DNA from: Thamnocephalis sphaerospora | Lineage: Eukaryota; Zoopagomycota; Zoopagomycetes; Zoopagales; Sigmoideomycetaceae | Assembly (NCBI GenBank): GCA_003614735.1 | Contig: KZ992439.1 | Location: 1 to 64,000 of the forward strand | Direction: 5' to 3' | DNA length: 64,000 nt | Shown: in pieces, positions 25,055 to 36,745 of the stretch | Position numbering within the stretch: position 1 is the first letter of the stretch | Layout of the letters: every line of letters starts with the position of its first letter | Notes under the pieces: model-generated | Databases searched by the model: none | What the model was told of the DNA's origin: nothing | The model's input: only the letters and a program-made list of their open reading frames with translations | Translations under genes and position numbers: made by a program

Positions 25055-25082
25055 ACACACACACACACACACACACACACAC
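25055..25082 (+). repeat. (AC)14 microsatellite
   Basis: A perfect run of alternating A and C, 28 bases, with imperfect CA-rich flanks on both sides. Confidence 0.95.
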
Positions 25083-26998
25083 TTCTGCTCACATACACTC
25101 ACATACACTCACGCACGCACGCACACATCTTCTCCAGGTACCAAAATCTTACACGCACCACCTTCACGCGTGGTCATATGTAGATTGATGAGACCAAACG
25201 CCCACGCGTGCGCGCATGTATGATGGCAGGCCGGTGACGATGACAGCGGTGACATGCGTGGCAGAGGATGTGCGCGATGTCTATGCTGGGGAACGGATGC
25301 GCGTGTGCGATGAGCAGGTCCGAGTCGGCACGATCGTCGACCGCGTGCGCTGTGCGTATGCCGCACCCGTCGAGCGATGCGACGATAAACATGTCGCAAG
25401 TGGCTGGCCTCAGAGTGACCAAGCGCCGCTAACAATGATTACGGTCATTGCTCCTAAGCGTGACATGCTTCTGCCATGCCTATCACACGCGCAAACTCGT
25501 CCTACCATTCGGCACCGAGACTAGCGCACTGGCCGCCGGATACGGACACTATCATGCGCCCGTGCGCATGTCCGACACCGTGACGTCCGATGGTGGTAGC
25601 ACAGCATGCCAGAATGACAGCCGACCGACAGATGCGACAGGGCAGATACGCCATTGTTCATTCGTTGCCGTGCCTGCGAGCGTGCGAGTGTGCACCCGCG
25701 CATCGGCTTCGCACTCGGCCTTATGACGTGGACGTCAGGCGGCAAATGTGCTGTCAACGACGCCATATGAACATTGGTCGGACACGACTGCCACTGCGGC
25801 TGTCACCGCGGCTGTCACTGCGCCATCATGCTGGCGTGCGGACACTACATCGTTGAGACTTGAACCCGCAGGTGCGCAGCAACAGCGAGCGCGCAGGCAC
25901 ATTTGCAGTGATGCAGCACCTCGGACAGGGCAGCAAGGGTACACGCGCGTGGGGCCAGACTGCAGCTGAGCCCCGGCAGATACGAGCGCGGGAGACAAGG
26001 AGTCTCGGCGGCCGACCGACTTTAGATGCGCATGATGTGTGAGAGCAGCCAGTCATAGGTGCATGTGCGCTAAAGCACGCGAGTACCATCGCCTCCGCAT
26101 TCTCATCAAGCCATCACCGCTGGCGAGCAGGCAAATCTCAAGGCGCGACTCATCCTTGGACACAGGCGTATTAGGTGAGCGGGTGGACGGCATTTTCGTC
26201 AGGTGTACTGGAAATAAGCGTACGCTACTCCAGTCTGTGGAACACACAAGATCAGGCTGGGCATTGGCGTGAGCGCATGCATCCACCCATGCTGTCTGCC
26301 GCCTGCCTTGTCGCCTGTCGCCAACAGACGGCCTATGGAGCATGCATGCGTTCTGGCGCCTACTCGGCAACAGCGACGACGGCGGCGACGGCGGCGGCGG
26401 CCGGGTAATCAGACAGAGCCAAACCATGGCCACCAGACACACGCGTGGATATGTGCATGCATCACCGCATGCTTCATAATATGCGGCCCTGCCGTGTGTG
26501 AGCCGCTTCATTATCGAACGCTGCCCGCGGGTTACGCTGCAGCACGAATCACGTAACACAGCGTCGGCCGCCGTGCCAGCCGAGGCTCTGCGACTACGCT
26601 CGCTGACGGCCAACAAGTCCGTCTTCACGCACGGGAACAAACCAAGTAACGCACCCGAAATAGGTTATGCACACGGTGCAACCGTCTGCAGACTGATGCA
26701 TGGGGGCGTGCAGCCGCCACCGGCCAACCATCCAAAGCAAGGCGGGCGGGGAGGTCATGGAGCGGCAGCATGTGCTGTAGGCAAACATGCACGCATATAT
26801 CCTTTTCGGAACCATGCTCTATAGCGCGTGCTCTCGTGGCCCGGGAATGCGCAGGTAGCACAGCGAACATATGCTGCAAAGATGCGCGACGCAGAGAACA
26901 GATGCAGCAGACACGTACCAGGCAAGAAGCGGCTATACCGCCGATTGGATGGCCACTATGGCAAAAGCGTCGGAGCTTGAATGAAAGCCACGTTACAC

Positions 26999-27029
26999 GT
27001 GTGTGTATGTGTGTGTGTGTGTGTGTGTG
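26999..27029 (+). repeat. (GT)n microsatellite with one interruption
   Basis: About 31 bases of alternating G and T with one A interrupting near the left end. Confidence 0.95.
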
Positions 27030-27261
27030 CTCAACCAGTTCACTGGAACAGCGTAGGCAACAGTAAGGAGGGTGACAAGTCACCAACGGTCACACACAGC
27101 CGGCGTCTTTGGCAATTCCGGCGTACGCACTAAAGGGCGTGCTGATCGACGCAGACGAACACCGCGACGTAGAATTGACAAAGGCAGAGGCGGTGAACCA
27201 GGTAGGCCTGTCCGGTGGCTGCATGCGGGTCGTTGCGCGGCGCAGGGGTGACGGCAGGATA

Positions 27262-27303
27262 GCAACAGCAGCAGCAGCGATGATGATGATGATGATGATG
27301 ATG
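27262..27303 (+). repeat. (CAG)n followed by (GAT)8 microsatellite
   Basis: A short CAG/CAA run passes directly into eight GAT units. No open frame with domain character uses it. Confidence 0.9.
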
Positions 27304-29790
27304 GTCGATAGCGTTATCACCGTACGTTTATCCAGTGTGAGTGAGACGGAGATTAGCGCAATGTTTGACAGAACAATGACAGCAGACGCGCGTGGGCCGT
27401 CACCAATGATGCGAGCAAAGCAGAACGCACAAGAAATTTACACTGACAGCCAAAAGGTGCTCTAGGTAAATACAACGAACGGCTACAGAAGCAATCTGAC
27501 CAGACAGGTCACACAGATGCGCAGAGGCCTAGACAGCAAAGGGTGGGGAGCAAGCAACGGCTGTGACAACAGCAATAGCACTGGTCGCAATATATGAGTG
27601 GTAGAAAAGTACAAAGCGCTAGGCCGGCCAGCAACAGCGTGGCGCAAGGTGATAAAGCACAGACAGAAAGCGTGGCTGTGATGCACAAATAGCAATATGT
27701 GCGTGAGGCGTGTGACGAACTGATGCGGGCGGGGGAACAGCGGTGACAGCGACCGCAAACACCGCCGAGAACACTGATATATATATGCATCTATAGACGC
27801 ACATGCATCGGAATGATCGCGCACCATATCTGAAGCCTATGACCGATGGCGGTGGTGGTGGTGGGCGTGAGAGGAGAAATGGCGCGAATGCAAAGTGTGG
27901 ACAGCGCGTAAAACAAAGCGATAGCGAGGGCGCGCGTGCATGTCAACGCGCACATGTACGTCTGTCCACCCCGGCGACCATTGAGCGCCAGCCATCGACG
28001 GCAACAAGTGGCGGAGTATCGATGGGAAGAGAGGCAGCGCCACCGTGTTCAATGCCCCGGCAGCGCCAATAAGCGCATGCACATGCGTCTTGGCGCTAGC
28101 AAGCGGTTTGACGTGACATATGGACGGCATAGTGTCGTCGCAGCGGCTGCGCATCGGGCGACTTTATGAGGGACAACATGCGCACGCGCCCCACCAAGCC
28201 GCCACCGCCCAGCACGGCTGCGAAGCGGAAATGACAGATGCCAACACGGGTACACCATCTGTGCACGCGAATGTACCCACGCGCACGCATCTGTTCGCAT
28301 GCCAGCATTCTGCTGGTAGGAGCACCGGCCGTCGCTGCAAGTCGACACACATGCACGCCAGAGTGGGTTTATACGATGTGCCGACCGTATACTCGTCTGC
28401 ACCTACGTCAACTGAAGCATATGCGCACCGTCTACTGTGTGATGCAGATGAAGCGGCGACACGGAGCACAGACATGCATCCTGACTCCACGCTCGTCCAT
28501 CGTTGCCGACAAGGTCTAGCGCGGGCGTATCCAGCTTGCGAGGCCATTCCGCGTGGATCAGCAGTTTGCCCGCAGATCGTCCACGTCAACGGAAATCCTA
28601 CATGCACGGAAGCTTACGCAAGGACGACATGTACATGCAGCCGCTGATAAGTGCAAAGTGAGCGCAGAGTGGCGTTTTTGCTGCGTGCATGCGAGTGAGC
28701 GAGCAAGCGCACGCGTGTGGGTGGGTGGATATGTGCGAGGATGGGTGCGTGTCTATCCGCTGTCTGCTGATCTTCCTTCGATACAGCCATACTCAAGACA
28801 CCACGTGCTCATGACAATGATGCTTGGCTATCGCAACGGCATTGTGCACGCAGGCAACGGCAACATTGGCGTCACCCTTGACGTCCACGCGGATGGCATC
28901 TGGGCAGGCCGGCGTGGTAAAGCATGAGGAAACGCCATGACATACTAGCGAACGCGCAGCATTGCATTATGCGCCGCATCGGCGGTGTGCTTGCGCTCAA
29001 CATCAGCGTGGCAGCTCTGGTGTTCGGTGGGCCTGTACCACATCGCCTTGTGTACACCGTATGACACGCCGATACCACCACTGCCAGCGACAGAAGGACC
29101 GACGGTCGATGACGCTGGCAAAGAAAGTGATGGACTCGCTGGCACCGCGCGCACAAACCAGCCGGTACTACTAATCATAGACAATGCTGCATGCCGTGTC
29201 AAGCAATGTACAGAGCACGTTGTAAGACAGGTAAGCGTGCAGCCGGCCAGACTACTCATGAGTGCAAAGGCGTACTTGATTCTGGTGGTACTGGTGACCA
29301 CAACACTCGCAGCAAGCCTGATCGTACGCAACATGGCACTAGCCCGCCATTGGCATGCGGCCTTACGTTGATAACAGAGTGGTGAAGCGCACCGCCGTCG
29401 ACGGGTGATGTTAACGACGGCGGAAATGTCTATGTCGGTTGTGCGGAGCCGCGTAGATAACGTGAACGCGTATTCCGGAAGAATCAAAAGAGTTGAAATC
29501 AAGTCAACGTGCTCCAAGGTGCGGCAAACGTGCGGCGTCAGACAGGTAGTGCGCCAGCAAGGTCAGTTACGCCAGCCTAGCATGTACTGGCAGTATAAGA
29601 CAAACGCGTAGTGGTGTCGGGTGAAAGCAACACTAGTAAGTAGGCTAGCGCGGGCCAGCAAAGCGCATATACACTGGTCCGGTGCACAGTAAACGCCGCA
29701 CCAAGGAAAACACAAAGAAGCAAGGTGGGATGGAGGGATGGCGAGAAGAGAGGCAATAATGCACGTCCCTAGAAGGATATGAGCAGCAAG

Positions 29791-29821
29791 GAGCGAGCGA
29801 GCGAGCGAGAGAGAGAGAGAG
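29791..29821 (+). repeat. (GAGC)n/(GA)n compound microsatellite
   Basis: Four or so GAGC units followed by a GA run, inside a purine-rich block of the gene-poor stretch. Confidence 0.9.
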
Positions 29822-30081
29822 CGGACAGGATAAGAGTTAAGAATACTGGGAACAGAGAGGGTCGGAGAGGTGGCAAGAAGAGCAAGCAATCGGAATGATA
29901 AAGGATTGGGATATGGATGTCGACGTCGATGAAAGGAAATGAACAGCGAGTAGAGAAGAGGATGGCAATAGGTTGAACGAGGGTTTCCCGATAAATTGCG
30001 GCGGGTGGCATGCTTAGCGGATTTATACAGGGTCGAGACTCTGTATCTACATGCATCGCTGTGGCGGAGTTTCTAGTGTTA

Positions 30082-30095
30082 GCGCGCGCGCGCGC
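30082..30095. repeat. (GC)7 alternating purine-pyrimidine tract
   Basis: Fourteen bases of strict GC alternation, a sequence type that can adopt Z-form DNA. Confidence 0.9.
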
Positions 30096-30880
30096 ATTTG
30101 CCGCGAAGATGTGCACGTGCGTGTCTTTGCCAGCACTTTACTTGAGCAAAGGTTGACCTGTGCGCCAACACCGGTGCTAGACCGCGTTTGAAACGATGCC
30201 ACCCAGCGCTGTGGCCCAGTTTAGAATTACAGGTAGCAAGAGCGGCAAAGAAAGCGTTACGTGCAGAGCGCCATCGGCGTAATGCTCGATATTGGTTGCA
30301 TTTCGGTTAGCCAAGCGGTTGTTTCCGTCGCCATGCTCAGACTGCATTATGGAGCACACGCCCATGGCAGAGCTAATGGGCTAACCTTCAGCCCAAAACA
30401 GCATGCTGCAGCTGCGCCCACTGAGCTGCAGAGCTGCGCCCTTTGAGTGGCGCTCCCGCTGATCTAACCGCTTGCGCCGGCGGTCGTAACAGCGTCAACC
30501 GCATTGCCGGCATGTGCTGTTCATCGAGCGCTCTGGTCACCTGCATGCTGGCTGGTGCTACCCGTTGTTCCTTTGTTCACATGAGCATGCTCACATGCGC
30601 GCGCCGCTTGCGCTGAGGCATTTGTAGATGTGTTTGCTCGTATGCGGCCGTGTGCGAGCGTGTTCACTCTGCCCGCTGGTGACCGCAACCAGCAAATCGG
30701 CGTAGTATCGAATCAATTGACGGCAAACTACTGCACAAAGGCAAAGTGACGTCACCAGTACGGCCCGATAGCCTTACGCATGGCGCCATCTACTTCATGG
30801 ACCTTTGCACATGTAGTCTGTCGTCGCACATGCCGGTCAAATAGACCCGGGAGTAAAAAGCGAGTGCGAGTGCGAGAGAG

Positions 30881-30900
30881 TGAGTGAGTGAGTGAGTGAG
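30881..30900 (+). repeat. (TGAG)5 microsatellite
   Basis: Five perfect TGAG units preceded by related GAGTGC and GAGAGAG sequence. Confidence 0.9.
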
Positions 30901-31949
30901 CATGAACGCAGGCAGCGGGCAGCAGCAATAGTGATACACCGAATTGGCGCCTGACTGCCACGCACTAGTCAAACATGCATGCCTCTCGTCCAACATTGTA
31001 TGATATACGTGCGGTTGGGAAGACAACCGGTTGCGCGACAGCATGGTTACCGATGCACAGCACAGATATTCAACATGGCCTAGCAGTATTGCATCGATAG
31101 CGTACTTGTATAGTACCTGCTCTCTGTGACGAGCAAGCAGTGGTGCTTACTGTCGGTTACATCGCCTTGGAAACCAAGACGTGTGCGTGTGTGCTGCAAC
31201 CCGCCGTCCCCGCGTAATTATGGATATGTGCTCGGCTAAGGCAAATTCCACGCGTGTGCCATGAGGGCAGGCTGCACAGAGGCTGTTGCACACTTGCGTA
31301 TGCCGTGATACTCTTCCATGCATGAACGTCGTTCTGGGATGTGTGTCGACACTAGCCAACAATTGCGGTCGTCGGTCGCATGCGTGGGAAGCGTCGCGCT
31401 TGCTACAGGGAGCAGCGCCGCCAACAATGACCAATATACTGGAAAAGCGCCTGCGTGTTCCGGCATCTGCATGTCATCTGCAGTGGCACGCACGCGTCAG
31501 CCGATGGTGCGGCCAAAAAATTAAGCATGACGAATGAAAGTGGGATCGTACGTCCAAGAAGTGCGCACGTAGACCAGCATGCCACGCGCTGTGGGCATCT
31601 GTCGTGTTTGAAAACAGCCTACACACTGCTGGCGGTGAAGGCTGATGCTGCAGCTGCCAATGCCTACTGCTAGCGACCGCAAAACTACATTAGACGCAGA
31701 TGCTGCGCACAGCGGCCCGTAAAACACCGAAACCCGCATGCAACCTGCTTTGCGTAGGATTGTCTGCTTTGCGAACCGGAACTGCTGCAGCGGCGTGCAT
31801 CCACGGCTAGCCGAACGATGTTATATACGCACAAAGCGAGTGCTATCCTCGTGATTTTGTGAGATAGCGCTGCTCGCCATGGCTAAGCGCACATTAGCAC
31901 CGCGTGTTTAGACGGTTTACTCGGCAGAAATCTGCGCAAATTGCAAACA

Positions 31950-34090
31950 TTATTGCCGCCACCTATACGCAACGTCGCCCGCAGTGCACACGTCAGTATC
32001 ATCGGTGTGTAGCAATGTGCCGTCTTCAAATACTCACAGCTTCAACATACGGTCCTTGCCGCCACTCGCCACTCGCTGGCCATCGGGGCTCCAGTCCACG
32101 CTGTAAACCTATTCGCACAAGATTGCTGTCAGTCCCAGCGTCATATGCCGTCGACCACTAGCTAGCCAGCCAGTTAGTGCAATAAAACAATCCGCTTACC
32201 TCATCGGCATGGCCCGGAAGATCTAATAGCAGCTTGCGTGTGCGCAGCTCCCACACCTTAAGGGTACTATCTTTGCTGCCACTCAGGATGAGGCGTGAGT
32301 CGGCCGACCAGCACACCTGGTAAACAGCGCCAACATGTGCACGCAGCGTGGCCAGAAACTCGCCGGTACGTGCATCCCAAAGCTTGACCGAGTTGTCAAA
32401 GGACGCGCTGGCAATGGTACGACCGTCTGGTGAGAAGCACACTTGGTTAACCAGCTTCTGGTGGCCGGTGAGACGCGCAAGTGGCTTCTTGGCCGTCTCT
32501 GGCTCCCAAAGATACATGGTAAAGTCGTCAGAGCCGGAGACTAGGCGCTCCTTTTGTCCGGCAAGTGCGTCTTCATATCGCTTTTTTGCTGCCGCCCGTG
32601 CTAATCACCGCATGCACACATAAAAGCAGCCACAAGACGTCAGGATTGTCGAGCGAGCTGACATCGCACAATACTGCCTTACCCTCTTCATCGTCGGCTG
32701 GGCGTTGTCCTTTGTGGTCAAACGGTCCGGTGCGCAGCACATAGTCAACGTTCAACGCCATCGTATTGACCTAATTTGCAGTTAGATCACAAGTCATCAC
32801 ATCAGCGTCCGATCAGCTGCCTCTGCCCGCATGCCTGCAATCAAAATGTGCGTCAAAACGTACCCAATGCGCGTGACCCTGCAGCGTCTTGACCAGCTTG
32901 CCGGTATCGGCGTTCCATACCATGATCGTCTTATCCTGAGATCCCGTATACAGCAGTCCATTGCCACCCCAGCGCACGCAAGTAACGGCCGCGGTGTGCC
33001 CCGCAAGCGTGAACAGCGTACGCCGATTGACGGTATCCCAAACGCGCACCGTCTTATCCTTGGAAGCGCTGGCCAGCCGGTTGCATTTGGTGTTGCTGTG
33101 CCACACGCGCCGCATAAGCAGATGACCACGTAATCACCAGCTGGCCTTGCGCGTATTTACCTGTGGAATGGCTCCCAAACAATGCAGGTAATCCACTTGG
33201 TGTGTCCTTTAAGCGGGCCACCCACTGCCTTGCCAGTCTCTGGATCCCAGATGCGGATCTGTAGGGCGGCAGCTGTTTCAGCCACAGCCACAGCAGCACG
33301 CCAACTCTCAGCGCTACCGACCGTTTTGTCCATGCTTCCCGACGCCAACCAGCGGCCATCCGGCGACCACGCTGTATACAACACCCAATTCTTGTGCTCG
33401 GCACCGGTAAACTGGGGTGTCTCGGTGTTGAGATCCCAAATGCGCACGGTGGTGTCGCCTGATTGCGCCAGTCAGCAGGCAGCGAGCTATAGCCGCGCCG
33501 ACTGCCGCACCAGCCTACCTGATCCGCTGGCTAGCTGGCGACCATTTGGGCTGAAGCTCACATTCAGCACTGCTTCCGTATGACCTGGTACCCGCTGGCG
33601 GCCATTAGCATGGGCTTACAAACGCTTATACGCAGAAATCTGAGCCATCCGTGCAGCTGCGCTCCTGCTTACCCGAAAGCGATGCAGTGCATCGTGTTAC
33701 GGCGCGCACCCGAAACACCGCAAGCGGCTGGTACACAATCTCTACAGCATCTTCGATCGTACGCTTTCCAGGCTGGATAATGTCCTTCCACAGACTCTCC
33801 AGAATCTCGGTCGCTTCTACGCGAAAGGCGTACGGCGTCGTCTCCTCCTGCTCGCGACACGTGCACTACATTAAGTCATGGGCCTGGCGATCACGCCAAC
33901 TGCTGGCGCTTACATTTTGCAGCAGCTCGTTCAGCAGAATCTCCAGCTGCTCGCGCGTTACATTGCACGGCACGCTGAGCGGCGGCAGCTGATCGTCCGA
34001 GTCGTGCGACCGCAGGTGCACAAGCACCGACGTATCAGCGGGCGCTTCGTCAGCCGTCTCAACCCGTCGCTTCTTGTGAACAAGCACCAT
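31950..34090 (-). CDS. RSA4: Notchless / RSA4 ribosome assembly WD40 protein
   Basis: This protein (Notchless, NLE1 in animals; Rsa4 in yeast) binds the Rea1/Mdn1 AAA ATPase during 60S pre-ribosome maturation. The N-terminal NLE domain starts at Met-Val-Leu-Val-His with LHVRSH-like and LEILLNELLQN segments (exon 33914-34090). WD40 repeats follow: SGDTTVRIWDLNTE, SGSMDKT, IRIWDPETGKAVGG, ASKDKTVRVWD, GSQDKTIMVWNADTG, SGSDDFTMYLWEPE, ASFDNSVKLWDARTG and GSKDSTLKVWELRTRK, with the typical spacer carrying AKKRYEDALAGQKERLVSG. The last repeat ends in KDRMLKLW, completed by a 13-base final exon at 31950-31962 after a 75-base intron. The gene has many short introns. The 63 bases at 33259-33321 are an in-frame GT-AG intron that interrupts a WD repeat if left in. 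Confidence 0.93.
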
Positions 34091-35145
34091 GGCTACAAAG
34101 TGAGGTCACTGGCTGCGCGCAATGGACTAGGCAGGAGCGACAAGTGAAAACAAGCTGACCGACTGCTTGCAGTTTTTTCTTTTTCGCGGGTCATGACACC
34201 AGTCACCCACCTATCGCCGCCACCACCACTGGATCGTCCCGTCGTAGCACAGTTTGGTGTCCACAGCATTCCAAGACGCCACATCGCATCCGAGCACATC
34301 CTTACGCCGTGTTGGCTGCCCAGCTAAGCGCATATCACAAGCACGACAGGGCTGACGCTGTTTGGTCGAGACTGGGAGATAAGAGCCCAAGGCCACGCGG
34401 CAAATCCTCAGGTCTAGCGAATGCGCACCACATGCGACGCCCGCTTGATGCGTGCTGCACAAGAAGCACGGACAATGCCATGACGGGGCGCGTGGAAGCG
34501 TCGCACGCACAGTGGACGCGGACACGCGGTGAACACAGCAGTATGTTCCGCAGCACAATGACCGCCACGAACCTCCGTCAGCCCCCGCTATCGATCCATA
34601 CACGACTAGTTGTGCGCGCCCAGCACCATTTGAGGTGATGCACCATTACCAGTATCACTACAACAATCCACCAATCAGTAGCTGTCGTTATGGTCACAAA
34701 TATACTATCCTTACGGCTGCCGCGGCACTTTGACCAACATAGTGCGGCAATAAGTTCCCGCTACATCGTCTGCGGCTCACGGATGGTGAATAGCGTGTGC
34801 TAATCACCGCCCTTCAAGCGGCATAAGCAGCCAACGAAGCGGGTGCATTGGCCCCTATTCTCGTGTAGCCGCAGCACTCGATGTGACAACAGACGCACCT
34901 GGACCGTTGCACACGCCTTTGGTGCTACTCACAGTCAGCACAAATGGCCGAGCGCACGGCTTAAAGGCATCGCAGCCTCCGAAAAGGCTACACTCCATCG
35001 CTGTTCTTCTGCCGCGCCAACCATTATCCCATTCCTCGCCGTTACTATGCCCATGCTCGTGCCCAAGTTACCTGCACTGCTGCCCATGTCCCTTTGTTTC
35101 CATTAGTATCAACTATAGATACACACACACACACACACTTGGGCG
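34091..35145. other. Divergent promoter region between RSA4 and the 7TM-like gene
   Basis: About 1.05 kb between divergent genes. No exon, RNA gene or transposon was recognised. A CA repeat lies at the right end. Confidence 0.5.
35121..35138 (+). repeat. (AC)9 microsatellite just before a start codon
   Basis: Nine AC units ending eight bases before the ATG at 35146, thus inside the 5' leader of the orphan membrane protein gene. Confidence 0.9.
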
Positions 35146-36159
35146 ATGTCAACCTGGAAGCAAACTCACCGCCGTGACGTGCTGGAAGAGAACTGGACTC
35201 AGAATGCAACACGGCTATGGAACATCCCGTTGTATCCACTGGGCGAGCTGAATGCAATAGACTTTGCGATGCAAGCACAGGGTAACCTGAACGAAATGCG
35301 CATGCGCAGTCGCGGCACGCTGGTGCAGATTATATTCAGCACCATTACCAACTGGGTATTCATGTACAGCATAGCCTCCTCGGTACGCATGTTGTACCGG
35401 CGCCCCAGCATAGCGGCTGGCTGTTGTCTACTACAGGCGATAAGTGGCGTAATCTACAGCATGACCGTAGTCTCTTTTGCACTGCCTGGCGGACCGTCCT
35501 GCCGCCAGCTACTGTGGGTGGCCAGCGTTGCCTTGTCCATATCGCCAATTTGCGTGGGCGCCACGCTTCTGCAGAAAGTGTATTTGGTCCACGGTCGCCG
35601 CACCTGGCTGGTGGTCGTCGGCACCCTGCTGTTGCTTCCGCAGCCGCTGTTCCCCTACTACATATGGACCAGCCCGGCGACAATGATGTCTAGCACTGGC
35701 TGTCTCACTCGTTACCCGTCGTATCTACCTTGGCTTAAGCTAGCCATGGAAATGCCAATCAACATTGCCTTTTCGGTGGCTTTCATCATGGTCGTCTATC
35801 GCCAGTACCGACAGTTTGGCTCGGAGGCATGGGGTCGGCTTGTTCGGAACGGAATCCAGACAATGTGCGCCATCGTACTGTCCAACTTTTTTTGCATGCT
35901 CTGCGCCGCCTTTGAGCTCGGTGACTATCTCTCCGAAATGTTTTTCGTTCTAGACTGGATGATCACGTCATTGTTGTTGGTGCATCATTGCAAGATAATG
36001 CATACTTCGTCCGCAGAGTCACCAGGCACCCGGCGCGTCAACGTTTCCGAAGAGGCACCACGGCCGACACCGATAATGTCGGACCTTGCACAGGACAACG
36101 GCAGTACATCATCCCAGCCATTATTTCGCGGCCGCAAGCGCTACCCGATGGTGCGCTGA
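35146..36159 (+). CDS. Orphan multi-pass membrane protein, possibly seven-helix
   Basis: One uninterrupted exon of 337 residues, unusual in this intron-rich region. After a hydrophilic N-terminus of about 60 residues come roughly seven hydrophobic helices, the first around IIFSTITNWVFMYSIASSV. A conserved-looking Cys in the outer loop (GGPSCRQLL), a TRYPSYLPW loop and a last helix near MFFVLDWMITSLLLV are visible. The C-terminal 60 residues are hydrophilic and Ser/Pro-rich. The layout resembles a receptor, but no GPCR signature (DRY, NPxxY) or named fungal receptor family was recognised. The start is the first ATG of the frame and lies directly after a CA repeat. Function unknown. Confidence 0.82.
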   Translation: MSTWKQTHRRDVLEENWTQNATRLWNIPLYPLGELNAIDFAMQAQGNLNEMRMRSRGTLVQIIFSTITNWVFMYSIASSVRMLYRRPSIAAGCCLLQAISGVIYSMTVVSFALPGGPSCRQLLWVASVALSISPICVGATLLQKVYLVHGRRTWLVVVGTLLLLPQPLFPYYIWTSPATMMSSTGCLTRYPSYLPWLKLAMEMPINIAFSVAFIMVVYRQYRQFGSEAWGRLVRNGIQTMCAIVLSNFFCMLCAAFELGDYLSEMFFVLDWMITSLLLVHHCKIMHTSSAESPGTRRVNVSEEAPRPTPIMSDLAQDNGSTSSQPLFRGRKRYPMVR

Positions 36160-36745
36160 ATAATACAGTACCGTAGTAAACACCAGTATGAATGCAATAG
36201 AGTATACGATGTTCATGGCGCATGCAGCAATGTTGCGCTATCCTACGATGAAGACTGCCACCTGGTTCGCTGAATGGACGGCCAGCACACAAGTGCGCAG
36301 TAGGCTTGATGCTTTATATGTCTGTAGCAAGAAGTAACAGAGTTTGTTGAACAAAAACTGATGCACAACACGCGGTAGACGCTCAAGCGGAAAAACGTTT
36401 GGCGTATTGCAGCTCTGCGCTACTCATGACGATGACGAAAGACGCGTTCCATTCTTGTCCGCTTCTAGCATAAAGAGTATACCACCAGCGGTAAAACAGC
36501 CAATGTCGTTTCATCTTCTTGGCAGCCCCTTGTTTGGCTCGACCACATTAGACATATACCATGCTCCCATGCAACAAGGAGGCGGATGCCATTGCCGCAC
36601 GCCGGACCCTCGGCCGGCCATATAAAGCATGCCAACCCGGCTATTGTGTGCATCGCACGTCGCTCTACACTTGCCTTCGCCGCCAAATATCCGCCACATC
36701 CATCGCAACATCTTCACCACGATCATTACCAGCACGATAGACACC
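36160..36745. other. Intergenic region, promoter of second small secreted protein
   Basis: About 590 bases without coding signal. It contains a TATA box and the leader of the next gene. Confidence 0.5.
36621..36626 (+). promoter_or_regulatory. TATA box of the second small secreted protein gene
   Basis: TATAAA 125 bases before the ATG at 36746, matching position and context at 14002 and 17502. Confidence 0.6.

Larger units (their letters stand above)
22086..31949. other. Gene-poor stretch of nearly 10 kb upstream of Ran1-like kinase A
   Basis: No reading frame in either strand shows a recognisable domain, convincing splice-joined exons or a start in good context. Frames present are rich in His, Arg, Thr and Cys because of CA/GT-type repeats. 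The stretch contains several microsatellites (listed separately) and long blocks where the plus strand is purine-rich, for example about 22100-24650 and 29650-29960. No rRNA, tRNA or transposon coding region was seen. It may be an extended 5' leader or regulatory region of kinase A, undescribed non-coding RNA genes, or simple spacer. Confidence 0.45.

Noticed and set aside
28120-28647. Plus-strand open frame of 175 codons inside the gene-poor stretch
   Set aside because: Rich in His, Arg, Cys and Thr with no domain, and the opposite strand is equally open.
25055-30900. Microsatellites considered as a CRISPR array or telomere-like array
   Set aside because: The repeats are simple dinucleotide to tetranucleotide runs without spacers, and no telomeric unit is present.
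32348-32623. Plus-strand frames across the RSA4 locus
   Set aside because: They are shadows of the WD40 exons on the minus strand.
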